Shown: positions 36,501-44,850, counted from the stretch's first letter. The stretch is DNA of 64,000 nt from Micromonospora sp. CB01531 (GCF_001905095.1 NZ_LWLS01000105.1:62001-126000), one strand, 5' to 3'. Program-made: numbers and translations. The notes: generated from the letters alone by a model not told the origin.

Positions 36501-39109
36501 CGGGCCAGATCGCCGACCACCGGGAACCGGAGCTGGGTGGCGAAGATCAGGTGCTCCAGCGCCTGCCCGACCAGCTCGCGCAGTCCGTCGCCGGGCAGCG
36601 GCTCGGTCAGCCACTGCTGCAGGAACGTCACGATCACCGAGACGTCGGCCGACGCCCGTCGCTGCGCAAGGAAGATCCGGAACACGGCCTCCTCCAGCGC
36701 GGGCGTGCGCTCGAAGTCCTTGACGCCGTAGTGGGCGAGCACCCGGGCCAGCCGGTTGCGGAAGGTGTCCGGCAGCGCGGCCCGCTCGACGTCAAGGCAC
36801 TGCAGGTAGGCGTGGAAGTATTCGCGCGGGCTGTGCACCCGGGTGTCGGCCCTGGTCTCCTCGCCGACCGGCCGGTTGCGGCTGAGCTCGGACAGGTCGG
36901 CGAACAGCTGCAGCAGCTCGACCTCTGCCTCCAGCGGAGGCCGGGTGAGCTCGGACCGCGCGGCCAGGTAGTGGGACAGCGCCCGACGCTCGTCGCGGGG
37001 ATCGAGGTCGTAGCCGAGCAGCAGGCTGCGCAGGTCGGCGATGCCGCGGGCGACCCGGGCCTCGGCGGACAGACCGGTCGGCTCGGACGGCAGCTCCAGG
37101 TCGACGGCCTCGCCCTCCGCGGCCTCGCCCGGGGCTTCGTCGCCGACCGGTTCCAGACGCAGCAGCGGGGCACCGGCCTCCACCTGGCTGCCGACGGAGA
37201 CCTGGCACTCGCGCAGCTTCGCCCGGAACGGCGCGCGCAGCACGGTCTCCATCTTCATGCTCTCCAGGACGAGCACGGGCGCGCCCGCCTCGACCTCGTC
37301 CCCGACTTCGAGTGGGGTGGCGACGACCAGCGCGGGCGCGGGGGAGCGCAGCACGCCGCCCTCGTCGCGGCTGACGCGGTGCGTGATGCCGTCCACCTCG
37401 ACCAGGTGGACGGGCCCGTGCGTGTGGGTGACCAGCCGGAACTGCCGGCCGTTCACGAGGATCCGACCGGTGTGGTCGTCGTACCGATCGAGTTCGGCAT
37501 CCACCGCGGACGCCTCCCCGATGCCGACCCGGAACCGGTGCGGCCCGGTCTGCGCGACGGTCACCCGGTAGCTCGCGCCGCGGAGCTTGAGGTCGACCGG
37601 CCGGCCGCTCTCGTGCTGGACCTGCGGGCGGCCGCCGTGGGCGGTGGACAGCAGCCGCTGCTGCTCGACGAGCGCCTCGTCCTCGTACGCCTCGATCGCC
37701 GCCGCGGCCAGCGCGATGCCGGAGTGCTTGGTGGAGACCAGGCGGCCCTGCGCCCGGACCCGGTCGATCCAGCCGGTGTCAGCGCTGGCGTCGATCACCT
37801 CGGGCTGGTCGAGCAGATCGAGCAGGAAGCTCTTGTTGGTGGCGCCACCCTCGATGATCACCGTGGTCTCGGCCACCGCGCGGCGCAGCCGGCCCAGCGC
37901 TTCGTCGCGGGTACGGCCGTAGGCGATGATCTTGGCGATCATCGAGTCGAAGTCCGCCGGGATCACGTCGCCCTCGCTGACCCCGGTGTCCACCCGGATG
38001 CCGGGGCCGCTGGGCAGCGCCAGCCGGACGATCCGGCCGGGCGACGGCGCGAAGTCCCGGTCGGGATCTTCGGCGTTGAGCCGAGCCTCGACGGCATGGC
38101 CGGCCTCGGCCGGGATCCGTTCCCCGAGCCGGCCGCCGGCGGCCACGTGGATCTGGGCCTTGACCAGGTCGAAGTCGGTGGTGGCTTCGGTGATCGGGTG
38201 CTCGACCTGCAGCCGGGTGTTCACCTCGAGGAAGGCGAACAGCTTGTCGCCGGGGTGGTAGAGGAACTCGACGGTGCCCGCACCGCGATAGTTCACGGCC
38301 AGCGCGAGCCGCTCGGCCGCCGCCTTCAGCTCGCGGGTCTGGTCGGGGGTGAGAACGGGGGAGGCGGACTCCTCGATGACCTTCTGGTTGCGCCGCTGCA
38401 CCGAGCAGTCCCGGACCCCCAGCGCCCACGCGGTGCCCTGACCGTCGGCGATCACCTGCACCTCGACGTGCCGTGCGCCGGTGACCAGGCGTTCCAGGAA
38501 CACCACGCCGCTACCGAACGCGCGCTCAGCCTCCAGGCTCGTGCGCTCGTAGGCGTCGGTGAGTTCCTCCTCGCTGCGGACGACCCGGATGCCCCGGCCG
38601 CCACCACCCGCGGTCGCCTTGAGCATCAGCGGGTAGCCGATGTCGGCCGCCGCGCGCTTGGCCGCGTCCAGACTCTCCACCGCGCCGCGGCTCCACGGCG
38701 CCACCGGGACGCCGACCTCCTCGGCGATCAGCTTCGCGCCGATCTTGTCACCGAGCTCACGCATCGCGCCCGCGCTCGGACCGATGAAGGTGACACCGAC
38801 CTTCTCGCAGAGTTCGGCGAACGCCGGGTCCTCGGCGACGAAGCCCCAGCCCACCCACGCCGCGTCCGCGCGCGTCTCGACCAGCGCACGTTCGAGGATG
38901 CTGTGGTTCAGGTACGGGCGCGCCGACGCGGGCCCGAGGCAGTAGCTGTCGTCCGCTTCGCGGACGAAGGTGGCGGCGCGCTCGGCGTCGGTGTAGAGCG
39001 CGATGGTCTCGATTGGCGGGGCCCCGGTCTCGGCGTTGAGCTCGCGAACGGCGTGGATCAGCCGCATGGCGGCCTCTCCCCGGTTGACGATGGCGATGCG
39101 GCTGAACAC
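33572..39109 (-). CDS. Single-chain acyl-CoA carboxylase (biotin carboxylase, BCCP, carboxyltransferase)
   Basis: An 1845-aa multidomain enzyme that carboxylates acetyl-CoA or another short acyl-CoA. In order: biotin carboxylase ATP-grasp domain (residues 1-460; KATAGGGGRG, EVQVIADGQG, EVNTRLQVEHPITE), biotin carboxyl carrier with Lys619 in ESMKMET, a helical central region (about 680-1250), and a fused carboxyltransferase (about 1290-1845; MGPNGQAQYWAP, LANLSGFDGSPESM). This is the layout of eukaryotic ACC rather than the split bacterial subunits. GTG 39109 has GGGAGG 8 bp upstream. It appears monocistronic, ending in a strong hairpin. Its exact acyl substrate is not shown. Confidence 0.93.
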   Translation of the reverse strand: MFSRIAIVNRGEAAMRLIHAVRELNAETGAPPIETIALYTDAERAATFVREADDSYCLGPASARPYLNHSILERALVETRADAAWVGWGFVAEDPAFAELCEKVGVTFIGPSAGAMRELGDKIGAKLIAEEVGVPVAPWSRGAVESLDAAKRAAADIGYPLMLKATAGGGGRGIRVVRSEEELTDAYERTSLEAERAFGSGVVFLERLVTGARHVEVQVIADGQGTAWALGVRDCSVQRRNQKVIEESASPVLTPDQTRELKAAAERLALAVNYRGAGTVEFLYHPGDKLFAFLEVNTRLQVEHPITEATTDFDLVKAQIHVAAGGRLGERIPAEAGHAVEARLNAEDPDRDFAPSPGRIVRLALPSGPGIRVDTGVSEGDVIPADFDSMIAKIIAYGRTRDEALGRLRRAVAETTVIIEGGATNKSFLLDLLDQPEVIDASADTGWIDRVRAQGRLVSTKHSGIALAAAAIEAYEDEALVEQQRLLSTAHGGRPQVQHESGRPVDLKLRGASYRVTVAQTGPHRFRVGIGEASAVDAELDRYDDHTGRILVNGRQFRLVTHTHGPVHLVEVDGITHRVSRDEGGVLRSPAPALVVATPLEVGDEVEAGAPVLVLESMKMETVLRAPFRAKLRECQVSVGSQVEAGAPLLRLEPVGDEAPGEAAEGEAVDLELPSEPTGLSAEARVARGIADLRSLLLGYDLDPRDERRALSHYLAARSELTRPPLEAEVELLQLFADLSELSRNRPVGEETRADTRVHSPREYFHAYLQCLDVERAALPDTFRNRLARVLAHYGVKDFERTPALEEAVFRIFLAQRRASADVSVIVTFLQQWLTEPLPGDGLRELVGQALEHLIFATQLRFPVVGDLARSIVFRWAAQPMLRRKRAEVYAGVRSHLRYLDQHPDAADRAERITKMVASPEPLVRLLGQRVGKPGADHGPMLEVLSRRYYGNRGASDARTVEVTGRSFFTAEYDRDGERFRLIAAATDFAELPAILTKVAELSGSDSGDGSGSAPPTPRRDPEPSVADVYLTWADQPETEAMAATLREIVDRAGLLDVLQRVTVSVAGRNGTPMHHQFTFRPGVGEDRVIRGLHPLIAERLQLPRLRNFDLTRLPSADEEVYLVHCVAPDNPADERLAAMAQVRDLTPLRDADGRILALPAVEGALDACLDAIRKVQAQRPAKKRFDTNRITIYVWPPNELTMEELDAVAQRVLPITAGAGLEEVLFLGRQRDGVTGELTDIAVQISYDAGMRVSVTEPTDEPIQPLDDYRQKVLSARRRGTTYPYELTEMLAGQRGTFTEYDLDDTGALAPVDRPKGHNKAGIVAGVVSTPTERYPEGVTRVVLLGDPTKALGALAEPECARVIAALDLAERMRVPVDWFALSAGARISMSSGTENMDWVAAALKRIVEFTQQGGEINIVVAGITVGAQPYWNAEATMLMHTKGILVMTPDSAMVLTGKQSLDFSGGVSAEDNFGIGGYDRVMGPNGQAQYWAPDLRAARNLLMTHHDHTYIAPGETRPRRAVTADPVDRDISDYPHAMPDSDFTTVGEIFSRERNPDRKKAFDIRTLVRALADQDHAVLERWAGMADAETAVVQDVHLGGIPVCLLGIESRSVPRRGFPPTDGPDTYTAGTLFPRSSKKAARAINAASGNRPLVVLANLSGFDGSPESMRQLQLEYGAEIGRAIVNFEGPIVFCVISRYHGGAFVVFSKALNPNMTVLAVEGSFASVIGGAPAAAVVFAGDVNARTAKDPRVAELEARIAAATGGERAALVTQLMDVRATVRAEKLGEVAAEFDGVHSIQRAVEVGSVDAIIRPEELRPQIIAAVERGLASAADGNRPRHQRA

Positions 39110-39141
39110 CGAGTAAGCCTCCCAAAAGTGCGTTCACAACA

Positions 39142-39176
39142 TGACGGGGACTCCCTCGGGGCAGGGGTCCCCGTCA
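39142..39176 (-). promoter_or_regulatory. 10-bp dyad in the carboxylase leader region
   Basis: TGACGGGGAC (39142-39151) and GTCCCCGTCA (39167-39176) are perfectly complementary with a 15-bp spacer, and both sides carry CACAAC/CAACTT flanks. It lies 33 bp upstream of the carboxylase start and may be an operator or a leader hairpin. Confidence 0.5.
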
Positions 39177-39239
39177 CAACTTTGTCCGCTACCGGCCGGT
39201 AGGCAAATCGTCGGACCCGCCACCGGCGGACGGCGAATG

Positions 39240-39280
39240 TTGTGGACATCCGCCAACCGCAGTTGTGGACTCCCGCCAAC
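39240..39280. repeat. Tandem 18-bp direct repeat upstream of the carboxylase gene
   Basis: TTGTGGACATCCGCCAAC (39240-39257) is repeated as TTGTGGACTCCCGCCAAC (39263-39280), 16 of 18 identical, with a 23-bp period, about two helical turns. Such spacing would place two regulator molecules on the same face of the DNA. Confidence 0.7.
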
Positions 39281-39437
39281 TTCTAGACATTTCGGTTTCA
39301 ACACCTGAACAGCTGCCAGGCCCGGCAAGTCAGTCACCAGGCCTGCGCGGACCGGCCGGATCACCCGACGCCCGATCCATCTGACGAGACACCAATATCC
39401 GGTGGCGGGGCCGGCCCACGCCGGTGAAGATCGCGTC

Positions 39438-39998
39438 GTGGATGCCTTCCTGGAAACCGAGCGGCTCGTGCTGCGCCCGTTCACCGACGCCGACGTCGAC
39501 CACCTCGTCGCCCTGGACAACGACCCCGACGTCATGCGCTTCATCAACGGTGGCCGGCCGACGAGCCGCGACACGATCCAGGAGCGGACCCTGCCGCACC
39601 TCCTGCGCGACTACCCGTGTTTCGGTACCCGCGGCTACTGGGCCGCCGAGGAGAAGGCCACCGGCACCTTCCTGGGATGGTTCGAGTTCCGTCCCCTCGA
39701 CGAGCACAGCCCCGAGGCGGTCGAACTCGGCTACCGGTTGAACCAGGCCGCCTGGGGCAAGGGCTACGCCACGGAGGGATCGCGGGCCCTGATCGACAAG
39801 GGGTTCACCGACCTCGGCGTAAAGCGGGTCACCGCGAACACCATGGCGGTCAACAGCCGATCCCGGCGGGTGATGGAGAAGGCGGGCCTGTCGTTCCTGC
39901 GCAACTTCACCGGGGACTGGCCCGACGCGATCGAAGGCTCCGAACACGGCGAGGTCGAGTACGCACTCACCCGCGCCGACTGGGAGCAGCGCCGATAA
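39438..39998 (+). CDS. GNAT-family acetyltransferase, RimJ/RimL type
   Basis: A 186-aa acetyltransferase. It starts FLETERLVLRPFTDADVDHL as in RimJ/RimL-like enzymes, has acetyl-CoA motif A in ELGYRLNQAAWGKGYATEGS, and the late motif VNSRSRRVMEKAGL. It probably acetylates a protein N-terminus or a small amine. GTG 39438 fits the family start and has GGTGAAGA upstream; the frame extends 12 codons further. It is convergent with the unknown gene at 40011. Confidence 0.85.
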   Translation: MDAFLETERLVLRPFTDADVDHLVALDNDPDVMRFINGGRPTSRDTIQERTLPHLLRDYPCFGTRGYWAAEEKATGTFLGWFEFRPLDEHSPEAVELGYRLNQAAWGKGYATEGSRALIDKGFTDLGVKRVTANTMAVNSRSRRVMEKAGLSFLRNFTGDWPDAIEGSEHGEVEYALTRADWEQRR

Positions 39999-40028
39999 CC
40001 GCCAGCGTGCCTACGCCCGGCTGGCGGT
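39998..40028. terminator. Bidirectional hairpin between convergent genes
   Basis: ACCGCCAGC (39998-40006) and GCTGGCGGT (40020-40028) form a perfect 9-bp stem that touches the stop codons of both converging genes (39998 and 40011). Confidence 0.65.
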
Positions 40029-40871
40029 GAGCAGCAGCGGGGTGGTGACCCCGTGCCAAGCACCCAGGTCGGCGAGGAAGCCGCCCAGCCAGCCGAGCGC
40101 ATCCAGTGACCACTCGGCGAGCGTCCCGTGAAAGGTCACGCGGTGCAGCGACGACGGGCCGTTCCAGAGCCCGTCGTCGAACAGGGCCGTCCCGGCCAGC
40201 GGATCGTGATCGGCCAGGGAATGCGACTCGCACACGAACACATCCTGGTCCAGCCCGCTCATCCGCTCCCGCATCTCCGACGCCGCCGAGAGGATGGACG
40301 CCGCCTGGCCGCTGTCCAGCGTGACCCGCACCGGCGTCCTCGACCGCGGATCACCGCCGCCGAACCACCCGGCGGTGCGGACCGAAGGTATCGGGGCGTA
40401 CGCCGGGCGCGACCCGGGGTCAAGGCCCTGGACGGGTAACAACACCTGCACCGCCCGCAGCTGCAAGGTGCCGATCCGCGCCACCGCATCGCCGGCGCAG
40501 CGGAGGAACGGCTGCACCGGCAGCGGCCGATCGCCGGGCACCGCCTCGACCCCCACCTGAAACCATGCGGCCAGTGACGCCTCTGAAGCCGCGCGCGGGT
40601 GAGCTTGCCCGGCGTCGTTCATGCCCCACAGGCCCGCCGCCCCGACCTCTCGCTCCTCGATGCCCCAGGCGGTCTTCCGAAGCACCCCGCCGATGTCGTC
40701 GAGCCAGCCCATCGCGAGCGACCTGTCGTAGAACAGGATGTACGTATCCGGGTCGGCGTCCGGGTCCCGCCACGGATGCGGCGCCAGCTCGCCGTACAGC
40801 GCCGCGAACATGGTGCCCACCGGGGAGCGGGCACCGGGTGCCAGGCCAGGGCGGGCTTCCTCGCTGGTCAT
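40011..40871 (-). CDS. Protein of unknown function
   Basis: A 286-aa soluble protein that I do not recognise. It has no signal peptide or membrane segment. Tryptophan-rich stretches (WRDPDADPDTY, GWLDDIGGVL, TAGWFGGG) and a DQDVFVCESHSL segment stand out. Third codon positions are strongly G/C, supporting a real gene. ATG 40871 was chosen because the conserved-looking sequence begins soon after; the longer frame runs into the divergent ThuA promoter. It diverges from the ThuA gene across 142 bp. Confidence 0.6.
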   Translation of the reverse strand: MTSEEARPGLAPGARSPVGTMFAALYGELAPHPWRDPDADPDTYILFYDRSLAMGWLDDIGGVLRKTAWGIEEREVGAAGLWGMNDAGQAHPRAASEASLAAWFQVGVEAVPGDRPLPVQPFLRCAGDAVARIGTLQLRAVQVLLPVQGLDPGSRPAYAPIPSVRTAGWFGGGDPRSRTPVRVTLDSGQAASILSAASEMRERMSGLDQDVFVCESHSLADHDPLAGTALFDDGLWNGPSSLHRVTFHGTLAEWSLDALGWLGGFLADLGAWHGVTTPLLLTASRA

Positions 40872-41013
40872 CGGTTGCCTCTCGAGTTGGCAGGCCACCC
40901 CGGCCTGCCACACCCCCGCAAGGGTGATCTCCCCAGCGTAACGGCGCGCGGAACCGCGCGGCGCATACTGACGACGTTCCGGCCCGGCACCCCGTACGGC
41001 CCTGGAGAGCGAG

Positions 41014-41793
41014 ATGAGACACCTCCGACCGGCCCTCGGCGCGGCCACCGCTGTCCTCGCCACCCTCGCCTGCACCACCCCGGTCACCCCGACAGCGGCC
41101 ACCGACGTCCCCTACGACGTGCTGGTGTTCGCCAAGACCGCCGGCTTCCTGCACGACTCCATCCCGGCCGGCATCCAGGCCATCCGCGACCTCGGCGCGG
41201 CCAACAACTTCACCGTCACCGCCACCGAGGACGCCGCGCAGTTCACCGCCGACAACCTCGCCAGATACGAGGCGGTGGTCTTCCTCAACACCACCGGCGA
41301 CGTGCTCGACCCCACCCGGCAGGACGCGTTCGAGTCGTACATCGGCGCCGGCGGCGGCTTCGTCGGGGTGCACTCCGCCGCCGACACCGAGTACGACTGG
41401 CCGTTCTACGGCAACCTCGTCGGCGCCTGGTTCGCCTCCCACCCCGCCGTCCAACCGGCCACCATCACCGTCGAGGACCGGACGCACCCCGCCACCGCCC
41501 ACCTGCCGGCGGCCTGGCTCCGCACCGACGAGTGGTACGACTACCGCACCAACGCCCGCACCACGGCGCACGTGCTCGCCAGCCTGGACGAGTCGTCATA
41601 CTCCGGCGGCTCGATGGGAAGGGACCACCCGCACGCCTGGTGCAAGTCGTACGCCGGCGGCCGCGCCTTCTACACCGGCGGCGGACACACCCGGGCCTCC
41701 TACACGGAGGCGGCGTTCCGGGCCCACCTGCTCGGCGGCATCCGCTACGCGGCCGGCCGGACGAAGGCCGACTGCCGCCCCGAGACCGGCTGA
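41014..41793 (+). CDS. Secreted ThuA-like domain protein
   Basis: A 259-aa exported protein. A signal sequence (MRHLRPALGAATAVLATLACT) is followed by a ThuA/class I glutamine-amidotransferase-like fold: VLVFAKTAGFLHDSIP, YEAVVFLNTTGDVLD, GGGFVGVHSAADTEYDWPFY, HPHAWCKSYAGGRAFYTGGGHT. ThuA proteins are linked to disaccharide use, and exported versions often act on polysaccharides; the reaction is not known. The LATLAC segment is a poor lipobox, so it could be a lipoprotein or freely secreted. GAGAGCGAG precedes the ATG. Confidence 0.85.
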   Translation: MRHLRPALGAATAVLATLACTTPVTPTAATDVPYDVLVFAKTAGFLHDSIPAGIQAIRDLGAANNFTVTATEDAAQFTADNLARYEAVVFLNTTGDVLDPTRQDAFESYIGAGGGFVGVHSAADTEYDWPFYGNLVGAWFASHPAVQPATITVEDRTHPATAHLPAAWLRTDEWYDYRTNARTTAHVLASLDESSYSGGSMGRDHPHAWCKSYAGGRAFYTGGGHTRASYTEAAFRAHLLGGIRYAAGRTKADCRPETG

Positions 41794-41941
41794 GCGCCGC
41801 TGCTGAACCGGGACGGACGGAATGCCGGCGTGCCCGGCCGGCCAGCCGGCTCGGTGACTACGCCCAAGAAAGCGGAGCGTCACTGCGAGAAAATTCCTAC
41901 CGGGCGTGTCCATTAGGCCATGTCCCGTCCGTGGTTATGGC

Positions 41942-41960
41942 GTACGGCGGCCCGCCGTAC
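41942..41960. promoter_or_regulatory. Perfect 19-bp dyad upstream of the DGPF/ECF operon
   Basis: GTACGGCGG and CCGCCGTAC are perfect inverted arms around a single C. The dyad ends 25 bp before the DGPF start and 13 bp before its ribosome-binding site, a good place for a repressor operator. Confidence 0.5.
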
Positions 41961-41985
41961 CCGACAACGGGATAGGAGTTTGGAC

Positions 41986-42336
41986 ATGAAGTACATGCTG
42001 CTGATCAACGCCGGCAAGGTCGACGGGGACGGGCAGGCCGCCGGCTGTGACGTCCAGGACTGGATCGCCTTTGACAAGCAGGTGCGGGAGGCGGGGATCT
42101 TCGTCTCCGGGGAGTCGCTGGCGGACCTGGTCACCGCCACGGCGGTGCGGGTCGGGCAGGACGGCCGGCAGATCGTGACCGACGGGCCGTTCGCCGAGAG
42201 CCGGGAGGTGCTCGGCGGCTTCTACGTCATCGACGTACCGGACCTTGACATCGCTCTGGACTGGGCCGCCCGCTGCCCGGGCGCGCGCGGGGGCGGATCC
42301 GTCGTGGTGCGGCCGGTCGCCGAGTTTGGGGTCTGA
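41986..42336 (+). CDS. YCII-related DGPF-domain protein
   Basis: A 116-aa protein with the DGPF signature (VTDGPFAESREVLGGFYVIDVPDLD) and the YCII-like ferredoxin fold (MKYMLLINAG). Genes of this family are characteristically paired with ECF42-group sigma factors, as here, where the sigma gene starts 1 bp after this stop. AGGAG at 41974-41978 sets ATG 41986. Its molecular activity is unknown; it is a common target of the linked sigma factor. Confidence 0.9.
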   Translation: MKYMLLINAGKVDGDGQAAGCDVQDWIAFDKQVREAGIFVSGESLADLVTATAVRVGQDGRQIVTDGPFAESREVLGGFYVIDVPDLDIALDWAARCPGARGGGSVVVRPVAEFGV

Positions 42337-42337
42337 G

Positions 42338-43612
42338 GTGGCGCCTGCTGGCTCCGGGATGGCGGGCGGGGCGTCGTCGGCGTCCGTGGAGGCGGTGTTC
42401 CGCGAGGAGCACGGCCGGCTGCTGGCGGCGCTCGTCCGCCGGTTCGGCGACCTCGACCTGGCCGAGGAGGCGGCCTCCGAGGCGGTCGAGGCGGCGCTGG
42501 CGCACTGGCCGGTGGACGGCGTCCCGCCGAAGCCGGGGGCTTGGTTGATGACCACGGCGCGGCGCAGGGCCGTCGATCGGCTGCGGCGCGATCGCGCGTA
42601 CGCGGCACGGCTCGCGCTGCTGCAGGTGGACGCGGACCGGGCCGACCCCGCCCCACCCCCGGACGCCGACGGCGAGCTACCGGACGAGCGGCTGCAGCTG
42701 TTCTTCACCTGCGCCCACCCGGCCCTTCCCGCCGAGGACCGGGTGGCGTTGACCCTGCGCTGTCTGGCCGGGCTGAGTACGCCCGAGGTGGCGCGCGCCT
42801 TCCTCGTGCCGATCGAGACGATGGCGAAGCGGATCACCCGGGCGAAGAAGAAGATCCGCGAGGCGCGAATCCCGTTCCGGGTGCCGGCCGTGGACGAGCT
42901 GCCCGAGCGGGTGCCGGTGGTGCTCCAGGCCAGCTACTCGATCTTCACGGAGGGGTACGCGGCGAGCTCCGGCCCGAGCCTGCAGCGGCTGGGCCTGGCC
43001 GAGGAAGCCATCCGACTGGCGCGGATCCTGCGCCGGCTGCTGCCCGGCGAGCGGGAGGTCGCGGGGCTGCTCGGGTTGATGCTGCTGGTGTATGCGCGGC
43101 GGGAGTCGCGCAGCGGCCCGGACGGCGCGCTGGTGCTGCTGGAGGAGCAGGACCGCGGCCGGTGGGACCGCGCGATGATCGAGGAGGGACGCGGGCTGGT
43201 CGAGGTGGCGCTGTCCGGCGGGCCGCCTGGGCCGTACGGGGTGCAGGCCGCGATCGCCGCGCTGCACGACGAGGCGGTCGATTTCGCCAGCACGGACTGG
43301 CCGCAGATCGCGGCGCTGTACGAGGTGCTGCACGCGTTGACGCCGTCACCGGTCGTCGCGCTGAACCGGGCCGTCGCGGTGGCCATGCGGGACGGCCCAC
43401 AGGCCGGCCTGGCGCTGCTCGACGCGCTGCTCGGCGAGCCCCAGCTGCGCGGCTACCATCCCTATCCGGCCGCCCGCGCGGAGCTGCTGCACCGGCTGGG
43501 ACGGAACGCCGAGGCCGCCGCGGCGTATGCCGAGGCGCTCGCGCTGGCCGGCACCGAACCCGAACGCGCCCTCCTCCGGCGCAAGCTCCACACGGTCGCG
43601 CTGAAAGACTGA
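42338..43612 (+). CDS. ECF-group RNA polymerase sigma factor, ECF42 type
   Basis: A 424-aa extracytoplasmic-function sigma factor. Region 2 (EAVFREEHGRLLAALVRRFGDLDLAEEAASEA) and region 4 (EDRVALTLRCLAGLSTPEVARAFLV) fill the first 190 residues. A long helical, TPR-like C-terminal extension follows, as in the ECF42 group, which has no anti-sigma factor and is controlled through this extension. GTG 42338 starts right after the DGPF gene stop. The neighbouring DGPF gene is the hallmark of this group. The peptidase gene follows 4 bp after the stop. Confidence 0.9.
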   Translation: MAPAGSGMAGGASSASVEAVFREEHGRLLAALVRRFGDLDLAEEAASEAVEAALAHWPVDGVPPKPGAWLMTTARRRAVDRLRRDRAYAARLALLQVDADRADPAPPPDADGELPDERLQLFFTCAHPALPAEDRVALTLRCLAGLSTPEVARAFLVPIETMAKRITRAKKKIREARIPFRVPAVDELPERVPVVLQASYSIFTEGYAASSGPSLQRLGLAEEAIRLARILRRLLPGEREVAGLLGLMLLVYARRESRSGPDGALVLLEEQDRGRWDRAMIEEGRGLVEVALSGGPPGPYGVQAAIAALHDEAVDFASTDWPQIAALYEVLHALTPSPVVALNRAVAVAMRDGPQAGLALLDALLGEPQLRGYHPYPAARAELLHRLGRNAEAAAAYAEALALAGTEPERALLRRKLHTVALKD

Positions 43613-43616
43613 CCGC

Positions 43617-44750
43617 GTGGAGCAGCAGGGCGGGCAGCGGGCGGCGAGAGCGCGAGCCGAGGCGATCGGGTTCCCCCGCCAGGGCACGAGCGGGCCGTTC
43701 GGCGCCATCACCGACGTGCCCGGCGTCGAGGTGGGGATGCAGACGCTCATCTCCGGCGACGGGCCGCTGCGGGTCGGGCACGGGCCCGTACGCACCGGCG
43801 TGACCGCCATCCTGCCCCGGGGGCGCTCCGGCGTCCGGGACGGTTGCGCCGCCGGCGTGCACGTCCTCAACGGCAACGGAGAGATGACCGGCACCGCGTG
43901 GATCGCCGAGAGCGGCATCCTGGCCACGCCCGTCATCCTGACCAACACGCACGCGGTCGGCGCCGGCCACCGGGGCGCGATCGACTGGATGCTGCGCGAG
44001 CGTCCCGACACCGACGCCTGGCTGCTGCCCGTGGTCGCCGAGACCTTCGACGGTCGCCTGAACGACATCAACGGCGACCACGTCAGGCCGGCGACCGTCG
44101 TCGCGGCACTCGATGCCGCCGCCGGCGGCCCCGTACCGGAGGGATCGGTCGGCGGCGGCACCGGCATGACGTGCTACGACTTCAAGGGCGGCACCGGCAC
44201 CGCGTCACGGATCGTTCGCTTCGCCGGCGTCACGTACACCGTCGGCGTGCTCCTGCAGGCGAACTTCGGCGCACGTCCCGAGCTGACGCTCGCCGGCGTG
44301 CCCGTCGGGCGGCTGGTCGGCGGCGAGGTGCCCATGCCGGGCGGCGCCCCGCCGCCGGGAGCGGGCTCCGTGATCGTCGTCGTCGCCACCGACGCGCCGC
44401 TGCTGCCCGGTCAGTGCACCGCCCTCGCCCGGCGGGTACCGCTGGGCCTGGCCCGTACCGGCACCAGCGGCTCGCACTTCTCCGGGGACCTGTTCCTGGC
44501 CTTCTCCACCGCGAACCCCGGCACGCTCGTCAGCCACTACCCCGGCCCGTCGACGGAACGGCTCGAGCAGCTCGCCTTCGTCCCGTGGGGGCACCTGGAT
44601 CCGTTCTACGAGGCGTGTGTCCAGGCGGTCGAGGAAGCCGTCGTCAACGCCCTCGTCGCGGGCACCGACATGACCGGCCGCGACGGGCATTTCGTACCCG
44701 GGCTCCCACACCGGCGAGTGGCGGAACTGCTGCGCACCGCCGCCCGCTGA
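43617..44750 (+). CDS. P1/S58-family self-processing aminopeptidase (DmpA-like)
   Basis: A 377-aa Ntn-hydrolase-like peptidase. DmpA/BapA enzymes cut themselves at a Gly-Ser bond, freeing a catalytic N-terminal serine. Here the site is visible as GAG|SVIVVVATDAPL, Gly250-Ser251. Other family motifs are TDVPGVEVG, GVHVLNGNGE, PVILTNTHAVG, GSVGGGTGM and ARTGTSGSHFSGD. It would release N-terminal residues, D-amino acids or beta-peptides. GTG 43617 lies 4 bp after the ECF42 stop, so it is probably in the same operon. Confidence 0.88.
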   Translation: MEQQGGQRAARARAEAIGFPRQGTSGPFGAITDVPGVEVGMQTLISGDGPLRVGHGPVRTGVTAILPRGRSGVRDGCAAGVHVLNGNGEMTGTAWIAESGILATPVILTNTHAVGAGHRGAIDWMLRERPDTDAWLLPVVAETFDGRLNDINGDHVRPATVVAALDAAAGGPVPEGSVGGGTGMTCYDFKGGTGTASRIVRFAGVTYTVGVLLQANFGARPELTLAGVPVGRLVGGEVPMPGGAPPPGAGSVIVVVATDAPLLPGQCTALARRVPLGLARTGTSGSHFSGDLFLAFSTANPGTLVSHYPGPSTERLEQLAFVPWGHLDPFYEACVQAVEEAVVNALVAGTDMTGRDGHFVPGLPHRRVAELLRTAAR

Positions 44751-44850
44751 CCGGCCCCCAGGTCCGGCGACTGACCGCCGTGGAGAACTGCCGGGCCGAG
44801 GTGTTCCTGGCCGGCTGTTCGCCCATTGGGGACAGCGTCCCCCGGCCCCT

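Larger units (their letters stand above)
39110..39437. other. Divergent promoter region of the carboxylase and GNAT genes
   Basis: No gene is seen in these 328 bp. They contain two regulatory-looking structures listed separately: a 10-bp dyad (39142-39176) and a pair of 18-bp direct repeats (39240-39280). The region is visibly less GC-rich around 39225-39305 than the flanking genes. Confidence 0.6.

Noticed and set aside
33491-39202. Continuous 1903-codon plus-strand ORF opposite the carboxylase gene
   Set aside because: It is the antisense shadow of the 1845-aa acyl-CoA carboxylase. High GC with G/C in third positions removes stops on the opposite strand; the translation is Arg/Gly/His/Val-rich without domains.
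39225-39300. CRISPR-like repeat
   Set aside because: Only two direct repeat units with a 5-bp gap, no spacers and no cas genes.
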